The notes: generated from the letters alone by a model not told the origin. Positions 1-7,934 are shown, numbered from the stretch's first letter. The stretch: DNA of 64,000 nucleotides from Actinomycetes bacterium (GCA_021848365.1 JAJZUS010000001.1:62001-126000); one strand, 5' to 3'. Numbers and translations are program-made.

Positions 1-1
1 C

Positions 2-277
2 GCCGCGGCGGCCGGTCGGGGCCCCGGGCCCGAGGCGAGCGTGCGCAAGGCCCTCGCCGACGAGCACGGGCAGCACGTCATGGGCCTCGCCCAGGACCTC
101 GCCGGCCCGGCCGCGATGCTGGCGGGCCGCGGACCCGGCGGGATCGACGGCGCCGAGGGCGAGGAGTGGTCCTTCGGCTTCCTCTACAGCCAGGCGCTCA
201 CCATCGGTGGCGGGACCTCGGTGGTGCAGCGCAACATCATCGCCGAGCGCGTGCTCGGGCTGCCGCGCGATCTCTAG
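2..277 (+). CDS. acyl-CoA dehydrogenase, C-terminal end (partial at window edge)
   Basis: The frame is open to the left edge, so only the last 91 residues are visible. They match the C-terminal helical domain of acyl-CoA dehydrogenases, flavoenzymes that make the trans-2 double bond in acyl-CoA thioesters and pass electrons to ETF. The signature is the tail GGGTSVVQRNIIAERVLG, where the family places its FAD-contacting loop and last helix. Substrate class cannot be told from this part. An EtfD-like oxidoreductase, the usual electron sink for this enzyme class, lies at 34.3-36.3 kb. Confidence 0.9.
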   Translation, partial: AAAAGRGPGPEASVRKALADEHGQHVMGLAQDLAGPAAMLAGRGPGGIDGAEGEEWSFGFLYSQALTIGGGTSVVQRNIIAERVLGLPRDL

Positions 278-532
278 GGCCGGTCGGTCCAGGCCGTCGC
301 GGGCGACGGTGACGGCGATCGTGCCCGGCACGCTGACGGCGAGGACGAGGAGCATGACGCTCACGGCGACGAGCACGGCGGCCACGACGGGGAGCCCCCG
401 GACCGGCACGATCTGGGTCCTCGGTCGCGTCGGCGCGATCGCCACGCCCCCCTTCGGCACCCGCTGATCGGGGAAACGACTCCGCCGCCACCCCCGACGC
501 CACGATCGCGGGGGCCGTGGGAGACTGGGCGC

Positions 533-1615
533 ATGACCGCACCCCAGCCCACCATCGTCGTCTGCGACGGCGACGAGACCGGACAGGAGCTCCTCGAGGA
601 GTCCCTGCGCGTGATGACGCCCGAGCTGCTGGGGGTCGATCTCGCCCTCGTGCACTACGACCTCTCACTCGCGAACCGTCGCGCCACGCGCAACGACGTG
701 GTCCGCGAGGCGGCGGCGGCCATGGTCGAGCACGGACTCGGCCTGAAGGCCGCCACGATCACGCCTCCGGAGATCGGGGGCGTCGGCTCTCCCAACCGAC
801 TCCTCCGCGAGGGGATCGGGGGATCGGTCATCGTCCGCACCGGTCGGCGCATCCCGGGCGTCTCGCCGGTCGTCGCGACCTCGCGACCGATCGTCGTCAT
901 CCGCATGGCCGTGGGCGACGCCTACGGCGCCGAGGAGGGGCGCGACGGCGAGGACGGGGGCTTCGGCGAGGTCGCCTGGCGGACCGAGCGCATCGACCGC
1001 TCGGTCTGCCGCTACGTGGCCGAGTACGCCTTCCAGGCGGCCGAGCAGATGGACGGCGTCGTCTACGGCGGCCCGAAGTGGACGGTCTCACCCGTCTACG
1101 AGGGGATGCTCAAGGAGGAGATGGACGCCGCCGCCGCCCGTCACCCCCACGTCGCCTACCGACCACTGCTGATCGACGCCCTCTACGCGCAGCTCCTGAC
1201 CGAGGCCCACGAGCGGGCCCTGGTCATCCCCGCCCTCAACCGCGACGGGGACTGCCTCTCCGACATGGTGCTCGCGCTCTTCGGGTCGATCGCCGGTGCC
1301 GAATCGATCCTGCTGAGCCTCAACGAGTCGCTCCACCCCGTGGTGGCCATGGCCGAGGCCCCGCACGGCACCGCGCCCACCCTGCAGGGTAAGAACGTCG
1401 CGAACCCCATGGCCATGCTGCTGGCCCAGGCGGCCCTGCTCGACCAGGCCGCCCTGCGCCTGGAGGACCCCACCTTCCACCGGGCGGCCGAGCGCCTGCG
1501 CACGGCGACCCTCGAGGGGGCGTCGGAGGGCGTGCGCACCTTCGACCTGGGCGGGGACGCCTCGACCAGCGGCGTCGTCGACGACGTCGTCGCCCGGCTG
1601 CGCGCGTCCCGCTAG
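533..1615 (+). CDS. isocitrate/isopropylmalate dehydrogenase family protein
   Basis: A 360-residue member of the beta-decarboxylating dehydrogenase family (PF00180), which oxidises 2-hydroxy acids such as isocitrate, 3-isopropylmalate or homoisocitrate with NAD(P). The metal-binding stretch NRDGDCLSDMVLALFGSIAG corresponds to the family's NLFGDILSD motif, and EAPHGTAPTLQGKNVANP is the cofactor-binding signature. The family's N-terminal GDGIGPE motif is altered to CDGDETGQE, and a short acidic insert (AEEGRDGEDGG) sits before the substrate arginine region. Exact substrate is uncertain. It stands alone, with no leucine or lysine genes beside it. ATG start. Confidence 0.82.
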   Translation: MTAPQPTIVVCDGDETGQELLEESLRVMTPELLGVDLALVHYDLSLANRRATRNDVVREAAAAMVEHGLGLKAATITPPEIGGVGSPNRLLREGIGGSVIVRTGRRIPGVSPVVATSRPIVVIRMAVGDAYGAEEGRDGEDGGFGEVAWRTERIDRSVCRYVAEYAFQAAEQMDGVVYGGPKWTVSPVYEGMLKEEMDAAAARHPHVAYRPLLIDALYAQLLTEAHERALVIPALNRDGDCLSDMVLALFGSIAGAESILLSLNESLHPVVAMAEAPHGTAPTLQGKNVANPMAMLLAQAALLDQAALRLEDPTFHRAAERLRTATLEGASEGVRTFDLGGDASTSGVVDDVVARLRASR

Positions 1616-1644
1616 GCGGACCGGGACCTTCGACCCGGTGTGGC

Positions 1645-1666
1645 ATGATACCCCCGGGGGTATCAT
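1645..1666. promoter_or_regulatory. perfect 22-bp palindrome, candidate CsoR/CstR-type operator
   Basis: The arm ATGATACCCCC is followed directly by its exact reverse complement GGGGGTATCAT. C-tract/G-tract palindromes flanked by ATA/TAT are typical operators of the CsoR/RcnR/CstR repressor family, which sense copper, nickel or persulfide. It lies 21 bp upstream of the DUF2892 start codon, overlapping the likely promoter. No repressor gene of this family is in the window, so assignment rests on motif and position. Confidence 0.6.
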
Positions 1667-1686
1667 GGACGACGAAGGAGGCTCAC

Positions 1687-1890
1687 ATGACGAAGAACGA
1701 AGGAACGGTCGACCGGGTCATCCGCCTGATCATCGCGGTCGTCGCGGCCATCGCGGCCATCGCGGTGGGGAGCGGGTCGGTCGGCGGCATCATCCTCTGG
1801 GTCGTCGCGGCGCTCATGGCGGTCACCAGCGCCACGGGGTTCTGCGTGCTCTACAAGCTGATCGGCGTCAACACCTGCCCTCGCCAGTAG
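1687..1890 (+). CDS. DUF2892 small inner-membrane protein
   Basis: A 67-residue protein with two hydrophobic segments (about residues 10-30 and 33-53) and a DUF2892-type end, TGFCVLYKLIGVNTC. DUF2892 segments also occur fused to rhodanese domains (YgaP) and are often found in sulfur/persulfide operons. The ATG at 1687 has a strong ribosome-binding site (GAAGGAGG) and is preferred over the upstream ATG at 1645, which lies inside the palindrome. First gene of a probable three-gene operon with the DUF302 and methyltransferase genes. Confidence 0.8.
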   Translation: MTKNEGTVDRVIRLIIAVVAAIAAIAVGSGSVGGIILWVVAALMAVTSATGFCVLYKLIGVNTCPRQ

Positions 1891-1917
1891 CCTGCGCCGG
1901 GGAGACCCGGAGGTGAC

Positions 1918-2298
1918 ATGGACCAGATGAGCGTGACCCTGGACGCGCCCCTCGCCGAGACCGAGGCGAAGGTGCGCGACGCCCTCGCCGCTCAGGGGTT
2001 CGGGGTGCTGACCGAGATCGACGTGGCCGCCACCCTGCGCGCGAAGCTCGGCGTCGAGCGCCCGCCCCTCAAGGTCCTCGGCGCCTGCAACCCGACGCTC
2101 GTGAACCGGGCCCTCGAGCGCAGCCTCGACGTCGCCCTCGCGATCCCCTGCAACGTGGTCCTCGACGCCGTGTCGCCGGAGCGCACCCGGGTCTCGGTCG
2201 CCGACCCGGCGGCGCTGATGCCGGGCGAGGTCTTCGCCGAGCTCGTCGCCGACGCGCGCGAGCGCCTCTCGGCGGCCCTCACCAGCCTGCACTCGTGA
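1918..2298 (+). CDS. DUF302 domain protein
   Basis: A 126-residue soluble protein matching the DUF302 family, including the central run LKVLGACNPTLVNRALE. Biochemical function of DUF302 is not established; in many genomes it sits in operons controlled by CsoR/CstR-like repressors, which agrees with the palindrome at 1645. The gene starts 27 bp after the DUF2892 stop and its TGA overlaps the GTG of the next gene, so the three are probably co-transcribed. Confidence 0.85.
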   Translation: MDQMSVTLDAPLAETEAKVRDALAAQGFGVLTEIDVAATLRAKLGVERPPLKVLGACNPTLVNRALERSLDVALAIPCNVVLDAVSPERTRVSVADPAALMPGEVFAELVADARERLSAALTSLHS

Positions 2299-2921
2299 GC
2301 CTGGCCGACTGGTACCGCCGGCACTTGCTCGTGCGGGTGGTGCACGCCGTGTGCGCGACGCCGGGCATCGGGCGCTGGCGCGCCCTGGCGACCGAGGGCC
2401 TCGCCGGTACCGTCCTCGAGATCGGCTTCGGCACCGGCCTCAACCTGCCCTTCTACCCGGAGGGGGTCGAGAGGGTGCTCGCGATCGAGCCGAGTGACGA
2501 GGCCTGGGCCCTCGCCGCCGAGCGGATCGCCCGCGCGAGCGTCCCCGTCGAGCGGATCGGCCGCGACGCCCAGTCGATCCCCCTCCCCGACGCGAGCGTC
2601 GACGCGGTCCTCTCCACCTTCACGCTCTGCACGGTGCCCGACGAGGTCCGCGCCATCGCCGAGATCCGGCGGGTGCTGCGCCCCGGCGGTCGCCTCCACG
2701 TCGCCGAGCACGGCCTCGCCCCCGGCGGAGCGGTCGCCCGGTGGCAGTGGCGCCTCGACCGCCTCGAGCAGCGGGTCGCGGACGGGTGCCACCTGACGCG
2801 CGACCCGGTCGCCCTCCTCGCCCGGCACGGCTTCGAGGTCGAGGTGCGGGCGCAGGGCTACGAGACGGCCCCGACCCCCTGGAGCTGGGTCACGGCGGCG
2901 ACGGGGCGGGTCGCCGGCTAG
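2295..2921 (+). CDS. class I SAM-dependent methyltransferase
   Basis: A 208-residue methyltransferase of the UbiE/Methyltransf_11 type. The SAM-binding glycine motif is VLEIGFGTGLNLPFYP, followed by an acidic motif II (VLAIEPSD) and post-motif LSTFTLCTVPDEVRAIAEIR. The GTG start overlaps the DUF302 stop (GTGA), indicating translational coupling. Substrate is unknown; in comparable operons such enzymes are proposed to handle thiols or metalloids, but nothing here proves that. Confidence 0.85.
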   Translation: MSLADWYRRHLLVRVVHAVCATPGIGRWRALATEGLAGTVLEIGFGTGLNLPFYPEGVERVLAIEPSDEAWALAAERIARASVPVERIGRDAQSIPLPDASVDAVLSTFTLCTVPDEVRAIAEIRRVLRPGGRLHVAEHGLAPGGAVARWQWRLDRLEQRVADGCHLTRDPVALLARHGFEVEVRAQGYETAPTPWSWVTAATGRVAG

Positions 2922-2937
2922 CTGTCGTCCGGGGGAC

Positions 2938-3351
2938 CTAGTTGTCGCCCGAGGAGACGTGGTCGCCGCCCGAGCTCGAGGAGCCGCCGTCACCCCCGGC
3001 GCGAACCGTCGTCGTGGTCACCGGGTTGTCCGGTCCCTCCGCGCCGAGTGGCGAGTGGTCGAGGGTCTCGACCTCGACCTCGCGCTGGGCCGTCGCGCGC
3101 TGGATGGCCGCGCGGTAGCGGGTGCGGGCCGCGATGCGGTCGGCGGCGGTGCGGGCGCGGGCGAGCTCCCCGCGGTAGACGGCCGTCGCCCGAGCGACGA
3201 CCCGGGCGTAGGCGACGTCGATGGTGGACATCACCGAGGTGTAGGTCGCTCCCCGGGGGTAGACGACGCCGCGCGCGGCGGCGAGGCCGGGACTCGCCAG
3301 GCCGATCGCGACGGCCAGGGCCGTCGCTCCGATCACTCGCCTCGCCCCCAT
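2938..3351 (-). CDS. predicted secreted protein of unknown function
   Basis: A 137-residue protein with a clear Sec signal peptide (residues 1-27: positively charged MGARR, hydrophobic core, AAA-type cleavage site). The mature part is a helical Ala/Arg-rich segment (about 45-95) followed by a low-complexity Ser/Gly tail (GGSSSSGGDHVSSGDN). I recognise no domain. It is transcribed away from the response regulator at 3475, so both share the 3352-3474 intergenic region and possibly the direct repeats there. Confidence 0.65.
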   Translation of the reverse strand: MGARRVIGATALAVAIGLASPGLAAARGVVYPRGATYTSVMSTIDVAYARVVARATAVYRGELARARTAADRIAARTRYRAAIQRATAQREVEVETLDHSPLGAEGPDNPVTTTTVRAGGDGGSSSSGGDHVSSGDN

Positions 3352-3384
3352 GTCACCTCCGCGGGGGAGCGTACCGCGCCGCGT

Positions 3385-3410
3385 TGTGAAGTTTCTGTGA
3401 GAAGGCTCAC
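3385..3410. promoter_or_regulatory. direct repeats before the two-component operon
   Basis: TGTGAAG (3385) and TGTGAGA (3396) are direct repeats 11 bp apart, the spacing OmpR-family dimers prefer. The second overlaps an inverted repeat GTGAG-N4-CTCAC (3397-3410). GTGAGAAG resembles GTAAGAAG before the SHOCT gene. Candidate response-regulator binding site; no experimental support. Confidence 0.35.
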
Positions 3411-3474
3411 GACTCCCTCAGGGCGCGGTCCCGGGCCCGATTCGGTGAGTACGCTCGCGCCCGAGGAGGTTTTC

Positions 3475-4158
3475 ATGCCGACCATCCTGGTCGTGGACGA
3501 CGAAGCGGGGGTGCGCGACCTGATCGGCGACGCGCTGCGGATCGCCGGCTACGAGACCCTGAGCGCCGGCGACGGCCTCGCGGGGCTGGCGCAGTGGCGC
3601 AGCCACCCGGTCGACCTCTGCATCGTGGACGTCAACATGCCGACCATGGACGGCTTCGAGTTCGTCCAGACGGTCCGCGAGACCGACCCCCACCTGCCGA
3701 TCCTCCTCCTCTCGGCCCGCGACAGCGCGCCCGACGTGGCCCAGGGGCTGCGCCTCGGCGCCGACGACTACGTGCGCAAGCCCTTCAGCCTCGAGGAGCT
3801 GCTGTTGCGCGTGGCCGCCGTCCTGCGTCGCGCGACGCCCACCGAGGAGGCCGACGCGCTCGCCTGCGGGCCGCTGCACATGGACGTCGAGCGCCACGAG
3901 GTGACCCTCGACGACGAGCCCGTCGAGCTCTCGGCCACTGAGTTCCGCCTCCTCGAGGCCCTGCTCGCGAAGAAGGACAAGCTCGTCACCCGCGAGCAGC
4001 TGCTGCGCGACGTGTGGGACATCACCTTCGAGTCCGAGACCTCGGTCCTCGACACCTACATCTCCTACCTGCGCAAGAAGGTCCACCGGGACGGCTTCGC
4101 CCCGATCACCACCGTGCGCGGCGTCGGCTTCAAGCTGGTCGAGCCGCCCCGCGCGTGA
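3475..4158 (+). CDS. OmpR-family response regulator
   Basis: A 227-residue DNA-binding response regulator. The receiver domain (1-120) has the acidic pair DD8-9, phospho-acceptor Asp52 (VDVNMP) and Lys102 (RKPF). The winged-helix effector domain (about 130-225) ends with YISYLRKKVH and RGVGFKL, as in OmpR/PhoB proteins. The ATG at 3475 follows GAGGAGG and sits at the true receiver start; longer readings of the frame are not credible. Its TGA overlaps the GTG of the kinase gene, so the pair is coupled. The signal is unknown. Confidence 0.95.
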   Translation: MPTILVVDDEAGVRDLIGDALRIAGYETLSAGDGLAGLAQWRSHPVDLCIVDVNMPTMDGFEFVQTVRETDPHLPILLLSARDSAPDVAQGLRLGADDYVRKPFSLEELLLRVAAVLRRATPTEEADALACGPLHMDVERHEVTLDDEPVELSATEFRLLEALLAKKDKLVTREQLLRDVWDITFESETSVLDTYISYLRKKVHRDGFAPITTVRGVGFKLVEPPRA

Positions 4159-5519
4159 GGCTCTCCACCCGGCTCGCCGTCCTCCTCGGGGCGACCGCCG
4201 CGGCCGTCGCCCTCTCGACGGGCTGGTACGCCGTCTCCACCAGCTCGAACGCCCAGTACGGGCAGCTGCGCGCCTCGATCGACGCCGTCGCGGCCGCCGG
4301 CCTCGGACACCCGGTGTCGGCCCTGAGTGACGCCATCAACCTCGTCCAGCAGGACAACCTCAACCTCTCGCTCGACCTCGTCGACACCTCGGGCAAGGTC
4401 GTCCAGGTCGCCCGGGGGACGGTCCCCCTACGGGCCCAGCCCACCCTCGCCGACGTGCGCGCATCCCTGACGGCGACCCGGTCCTCCGCCGACCTGCCCG
4501 GCTTCCTCTACCGCTCGATCCCGGTGGGCGGGGGCGACTACCTCGTCATCGCCGGCTCGACCGAGGGCGTCTCCTCCGCCGTCCACGACCTGATCGGCCG
4601 CACGGCGGCGGCCGGCGCGGCGGCGGCCCTCCTCGTCTACCTCGTCGCGAGGCTCCTGCTGCGACGCGACCTGCGAACCCTCGGGGAGCTGACGCGCTAC
4701 GCGACCCGCGTCGCCCGCGGCGACCTCGGCGACCCCCCCGACGTCACGCGGGGCTCCACGGACGTGCGCGACCTGGCCGACGCGCTCGGGGTCATGGTGA
4801 CGGCGCTGCGGCGCACCATCGACACCGAGAAGCGCACCACCGAGTCGATGCAGCGCTTCATCGGCGACGCCTCGCACGAGTTGCGCACCCCGCTCACGGT
4901 CGTCGCCGGCTACACCGAGCTGCTGGCGCGCGAGGACCTCGCGCCCGACGCCCGCGAGCGGGCCCTCTCCCGCGTGCGCTCGGAGACCGACCGGATGTCG
5001 TCGCTCGTGAGCGACCTCCTCTTCCTCGCCGAAGCCCGCGAGCGGCGTGAGGTCCGCGACGAGGTCGTGGACCTGAGCGCCCTCTGCGCGCGCGCCGGCG
5101 CCGACTTCGCGAGTGACCACCCCGCCCGCGACGTCGAGGTCAGCGTGAGCCCGGAGGTGTCGATCGACGGCCGCGAGGACTGGGTGACCCGCATCCTCGC
5201 CAACGCCCTGTCGAACATCGCCCGTCACACCGGCGACGACGACCCGGTGCGCATCACCCTGCGCGCGAGCGTCGACACCGCCGTGCTCGCCGTGGAGGAC
5301 GGGGGCCCGGGGCTGCCCCCCGAGGCCTACGCCGAGCGCGACGTGCAGTTCCGGCGCTTCGACCCCTCGCGATCGCGCGACTCCGGGGGCTCGGGGCTCG
5401 GCATGAGCATCATGGCCGAGGGCGCCGTCGCCCTCGGGGGCAGCCTGGAGCGTCGCCCGAGCGAGCTCGGGGGGCTCGCCCTCGTCTTGCGCTTCCCGCG
5501 ACGCGCCGCGGGAAGCTAG
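4155..5519 (+). CDS. sensor histidine kinase
   Basis: A 454-residue membrane kinase, partner of the preceding regulator. An N-terminal membrane helix (about 7-28), an extracytoplasmic sensor region (30-145), a second helix (148-168) and a HAMP linker precede the HisKA domain with phospho-acceptor His241 in DASHELRTPLT. The catalytic domain has a divergent N-box (NALSNIARHT), G1 box DGGPGLP and G2 box GSGLGMSI. The GTG start overlaps the regulator stop by four bases. Its stop overlaps that of the convergent SHOCT gene. Confidence 0.93.
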   Translation: MRLSTRLAVLLGATAAAVALSTGWYAVSTSSNAQYGQLRASIDAVAAAGLGHPVSALSDAINLVQQDNLNLSLDLVDTSGKVVQVARGTVPLRAQPTLADVRASLTATRSSADLPGFLYRSIPVGGGDYLVIAGSTEGVSSAVHDLIGRTAAAGAAAALLVYLVARLLLRRDLRTLGELTRYATRVARGDLGDPPDVTRGSTDVRDLADALGVMVTALRRTIDTEKRTTESMQRFIGDASHELRTPLTVVAGYTELLAREDLAPDARERALSRVRSETDRMSSLVSDLLFLAEARERREVRDEVVDLSALCARAGADFASDHPARDVEVSVSPEVSIDGREDWVTRILANALSNIARHTGDDDPVRITLRASVDTAVLAVEDGGPGLPPEAYAERDVQFRRFDPSRSRDSGGSGLGMSIMAEGAVALGGSLERRPSELGGLALVLRFPRRAAGS

Positions 5520-5845
5520 CGATCGTCGCCCTCGCGCAGGAGGGCGAGCCGGGCGCGGAACTCCGCCTCGTCGATCTCGCCCGCGGCGAAGCGCTGACGC
5601 AGGATGTCCTCGGCTCGGCCGTCCCCGGCCGGACCGCCCGCCCGCCAGCGGGGCCCGCCCGCGTGGTGGTGATGGTGATCGTGACGGAAGTGCCGGAGCG
5701 AGAACAGGACGCCGACGACGACCACGACCCAGAACAGGACCATGAAGAGCATCATGCCGATCCACCATCCGTGATCGCCGGGTCCGTAGCCCCAGCCCCC
5801 CGGACCGTTGTGCCAGAAGTTCGTGTGCCAGAAGTTCATGCGCAC
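5516..5845 (-). CDS. SHOCT-domain membrane protein with His/Trp-rich N-terminus
   Basis: A 109-residue protein. Residues 1-27 are unusually rich in Trp, His, Gly and Asn (NFWHTNFWHNGPGGWGYG). One membrane helix (about 28-48) is followed by a pentahistidine run (DHHHHH) and a C-terminal SHOCT domain (EDILRQRFAAGEIDEAEFRARL). SHOCT domains are short oligomerisation modules. The His clusters suggest metal binding, an inference only. It converges on the two-component operon and may be one of its targets. Confidence 0.8.
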   Translation of the reverse strand: MRMNFWHTNFWHNGPGGWGYGPGDHGWWIGMMLFMVLFWVVVVVGVLFSLRHFRHDHHHHHAGGPRWRAGGPAGDGRAEDILRQRFAAGEIDEAEFRARLALLREGDDR

Positions 5846-5894
5846 CTCCTCGTACGATCCCGACGCTAGACCCGGGCGGCGACGGGCTTAGGGG

Positions 5895-5921
5895 CTTCTT
5901 ACCGCCGCCCCCGATTCTTAC
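5895..5921 (-). promoter_or_regulatory. GTAAGAA repeats before the SHOCT gene
   Basis: Read on the minus strand, GTAAGAAT and GTAAGAAG occur 19 bp apart about 50-75 bp upstream of the SHOCT start. They differ by one base from GTGAGAAG in front of the response-regulator gene. Candidate shared regulator box; they could equally act on the divergent VOC gene. Confidence 0.3.
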
Positions 5922-5943
5922 GATTCCGTCCTAGGGTGCGACT

Positions 5944-6351
5944 ATGGAGATCCGATTCCAGCTGGTGGCCCTCGACTGCCCCGACCCCGTGGCCCTCGCG
6001 CGCTTCTACGGGGCCCTCCTCGACCGCGAGCTCGTGATCGACGACGGTGACGACCCGCTCGAGCCCGAGTGGGTCGATCTCGCGAGCGACGGGGGTCCGA
6101 CGCTCGCCTTCCAGCGCGTCGACCACTACGTCGCCCCCACGTGGCCCGACGGCCCGGTGCCCCAGCAGCTCCACCTCGACTTCCTCGTCGACGACCTCCT
6201 CGACGGCGAGGCCCGGGCGATCGCCCTCGGCGCGACGCTCGCCGCCCACCAGCCCGGCAGGGACTTCCGCGTCTTCCTCGACCCCGCGGGGCACCCCTTC
6301 TGCCTGGTGCGCGCGGGCGCCGCGACCGAGGGGGCGCCACCCCACCCCTAG
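5944..6351 (+). CDS. VOC-superfamily (glyoxalase-like) protein
   Basis: A 135-residue protein with the paired beta-alpha-beta-beta-beta modules of the vicinal oxygen chelate fold. The opening LDCPDPVALARFYGALL and ending FLDPAGHPFCLV match the actinobacterial 'glyoxalase-like domain' (PF18029) group. His58 in the usual LHLDFLV motif and the C-terminal HPF are candidate metal-site residues. Substrate is unknown. ATG start at 5944; the next gene starts 10 bp after its stop. Confidence 0.85.
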   Translation: MEIRFQLVALDCPDPVALARFYGALLDRELVIDDGDDPLEPEWVDLASDGGPTLAFQRVDHYVAPTWPDGPVPQQLHLDFLVDDLLDGEARAIALGATLAAHQPGRDFRVFLDPAGHPFCLVRAGAATEGAPPHP

Positions 6352-6360
6352 GGTGGCCCG

Positions 6361-6627
6361 GTGACCATTCGAATGCTCGGCACCACCTGGTGCGGTGACT
6401 GCGCGCGCTCCCGTCGGCTCCTCGACCGCCTCGAGGTCCCCTACCAGTGGATCGACATCGAGGCCGACGACGACGCGGCGGCCGAGGTCGAGCGCCTCAA
6501 CGACGGCCATCGGGTCGTCCCGACGATCCTCCTCGAGGACGGACGGGTCCTGGTGGAGCCCTCCGACGCCGACCTCAGCGCGGCATTCGGGATCCCCCCG
6601 ACGGCGGGGTCGGGCGAGCCCGTGTAG
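6361..6627 (+). CDS. glutaredoxin/mycoredoxin-like protein
   Basis: An 88-residue thioredoxin-fold protein with active site WCGDC (Cys11, Cys14) and cis-proline segment VVPTILL. Actinobacterial mycoredoxins of this length reduce mycothiol mixed disulfides, normally with CGYC or CGPC; CGDC is a variant. GTG start 10 bp after the VOC gene. A specific role in thiol-disulfide repair is inferred from the family. Confidence 0.85.
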   Translation: MTIRMLGTTWCGDCARSRRLLDRLEVPYQWIDIEADDDAAAEVERLNDGHRVVPTILLEDGRVLVEPSDADLSAAFGIPPTAGSGEPV

Positions 6628-6662
6628 ACTGGCCCTCCGTGCCCGGACTCGTCCGGGTCCGT

Positions 6663-6737
6663 GGACCTGTGGTGCAGCTCGGAGTGCACGCCGCCCTGTC
6701 AAGGCGGAGGTCGCGGGTTCAAATCCCGTCAGGTCCG
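6663..6737 (+). tRNA. tRNA-Asp (GTC)
   Basis: A full cloverleaf can be drawn: acceptor GGACCTG/CAGGTCC, D stem GTGC/GCAC, anticodon stem CCGCC/GGCGG with loop CTGTCAA (anticodon GTC), T stem GCGGG/CCCGT with loop TTCAAAT. Discriminator G; CCA is not encoded. Confidence 0.95.
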
Positions 6738-6762
6738 CTCGACACCCTCGGGTGGCGACAGC

Positions 6763-6835
6763 GGTCGAGTAGCTCAGTTGGTAGAGCGCACGCCTGAAAA
6801 GCGTGAGGTCACCGGATCGACGCCGGTCTCGACCA
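6763..6835 (+). tRNA. tRNA-Phe (GAA)
   Basis: Cloverleaf: acceptor GGTCGAG/CTCGACC, D stem GCTC/GAGC, anticodon stem CACGC/GCGTG with loop CTGAAAA (anticodon GAA), T stem ACCGG/CCGGT. Discriminator A; CCA is not encoded. It follows tRNA-Asp by 25 bp, so the two are probably one transcript. Confidence 0.95.
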
Positions 6836-6859
6836 CCCAGCACGAGACGGGGGGTCCAC

Positions 6860-7912
6860 GTGCCACTGCCCGAGATCGAGCCGCGCTACGCGCCCGCCGG
6901 CGGGTCGCGGTGGCCCGGGGTCACCTGGCCCACCGCGCCGACCCCCGCCCGCGTCGGCGCCGCGTGCGACGCCGCCTTCGGCGACGTCCCCCTCACGGAG
7001 ACCTACGCGACGGTCGTCGTCCAGGGTGGTCGGGTCCTCGCCGAGCGCTACGGGGGCGCCCTGCCCCGCTTCGACGGCCCGCCGACGCCGGTCGAGCCCG
7101 AGACGCCCCTCCTCAGCTGGTCCATGGCGAAGTCGATGATCCACGCCCTGGTCGGCCAGCTGGTCGACGAGGGCCGCCTCGACCCGTGGGCGCCCGCCCC
7201 CGTCGCCGAGTGGGGACCGGACGACCCCCGCGGCGGTATTCGCCTCGCCGACCTGCTGGCCATGCGCGACGGCCTCTCGTGGTCCGAGGTCTACTCCGTC
7301 AACGAGCCGAGCCACGTGGTCGACATGCTCTTCGGCGACGGGCGGGCCGACATGGGCGCCTACGCGGCCGCCCGCCCCGTCGCCGCGGCGCCCGACACCG
7401 TCTTCAACTACTCGAGCGGCACCACCAACATCCTCAGCCGCATCGTCGCCGACCACCTGGGGCGCCACGACGACTACCGCACCGCGATGGATCGACGCCT
7501 CTTCGCGCCCCTCGGCATGACGAGCGCCCGGCCGGGCCTCGACGAGGCCGGTGTCGTCGTCGGGTCCAGCTACGTCCACGCGACGGCCCGCGACTACGCG
7601 CGCTTCGGACTCCTCTACCTGCGCGGGGGCGAGGTCGACGGACGCTCCGTGGTGAGCCGCTCCTGGTGCGACACGGCCCAGGTCCCCCACAGCGTCGACC
7701 CCGACAGCGACCTCTACTACTCCTGGCAGTGGTGGGTGACCGGCGACCGCTACGGCACCTACTGCGCCCTCGGCTACGAGGGCCAGATGATCGCCGTGGT
7801 GCCGGCCCTCGACGCCGTCGTCGTCCGGCTCGGCCGCACGCCCGAGGAGCAGGCCGGACCGGCTCTCGCCGACTGGCGCCGCGCCGTCCTCGCGGCCCTC
7901 GACGCCGGATGA
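6860..7912 (+). CDS. serine hydrolase, class C beta-lactamase-like
   Basis: A 350-residue protein of the beta-lactamase/transpeptidase-like superfamily (PF00144). The nucleophile motif S-x-x-K is Ser88-Met-Ala-Lys91 (LLSWSMAKSM), and the Tyr motif is Tyr184-Ser-Ser (FNYSSGTTN), close to 6-aminohexanoate-dimer hydrolases and other esterases/amidases of this fold. No signal peptide is evident, arguing for a cytoplasmic hydrolase. The GTG at 6860 excludes upstream codons that read into tRNA-Phe. True substrate unknown; beta-lactam resistance should not be assumed. Confidence 0.83.
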   Translation: MPLPEIEPRYAPAGGSRWPGVTWPTAPTPARVGAACDAAFGDVPLTETYATVVVQGGRVLAERYGGALPRFDGPPTPVEPETPLLSWSMAKSMIHALVGQLVDEGRLDPWAPAPVAEWGPDDPRGGIRLADLLAMRDGLSWSEVYSVNEPSHVVDMLFGDGRADMGAYAAARPVAAAPDTVFNYSSGTTNILSRIVADHLGRHDDYRTAMDRRLFAPLGMTSARPGLDEAGVVVGSSYVHATARDYARFGLLYLRGGEVDGRSVVSRSWCDTAQVPHSVDPDSDLYYSWQWWVTGDRYGTYCALGYEGQMIAVVPALDAVVVRLGRTPEEQAGPALADWRRAVLAALDAG

Positions 7913-7934
7913 CCCACCCGTAGAGTGGGGGGCG

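Noticed and set aside
290-460. Minus-strand hydrophobic frame after the acyl-CoA dehydrogenase (VAAVLVAVSVMLLVLAVS)
   Set aside because: The frame has no stop before the window edge and runs through the dehydrogenase gene, so it cannot be told from a GC-rich antisense frame.
517-1392. Long alternative frames inside GC-rich genes, such as Arg/Gly/Pro-rich readings
   Set aside because: Their composition is that of shifted frames of real genes; no domain, start signal or plausible protein chemistry.
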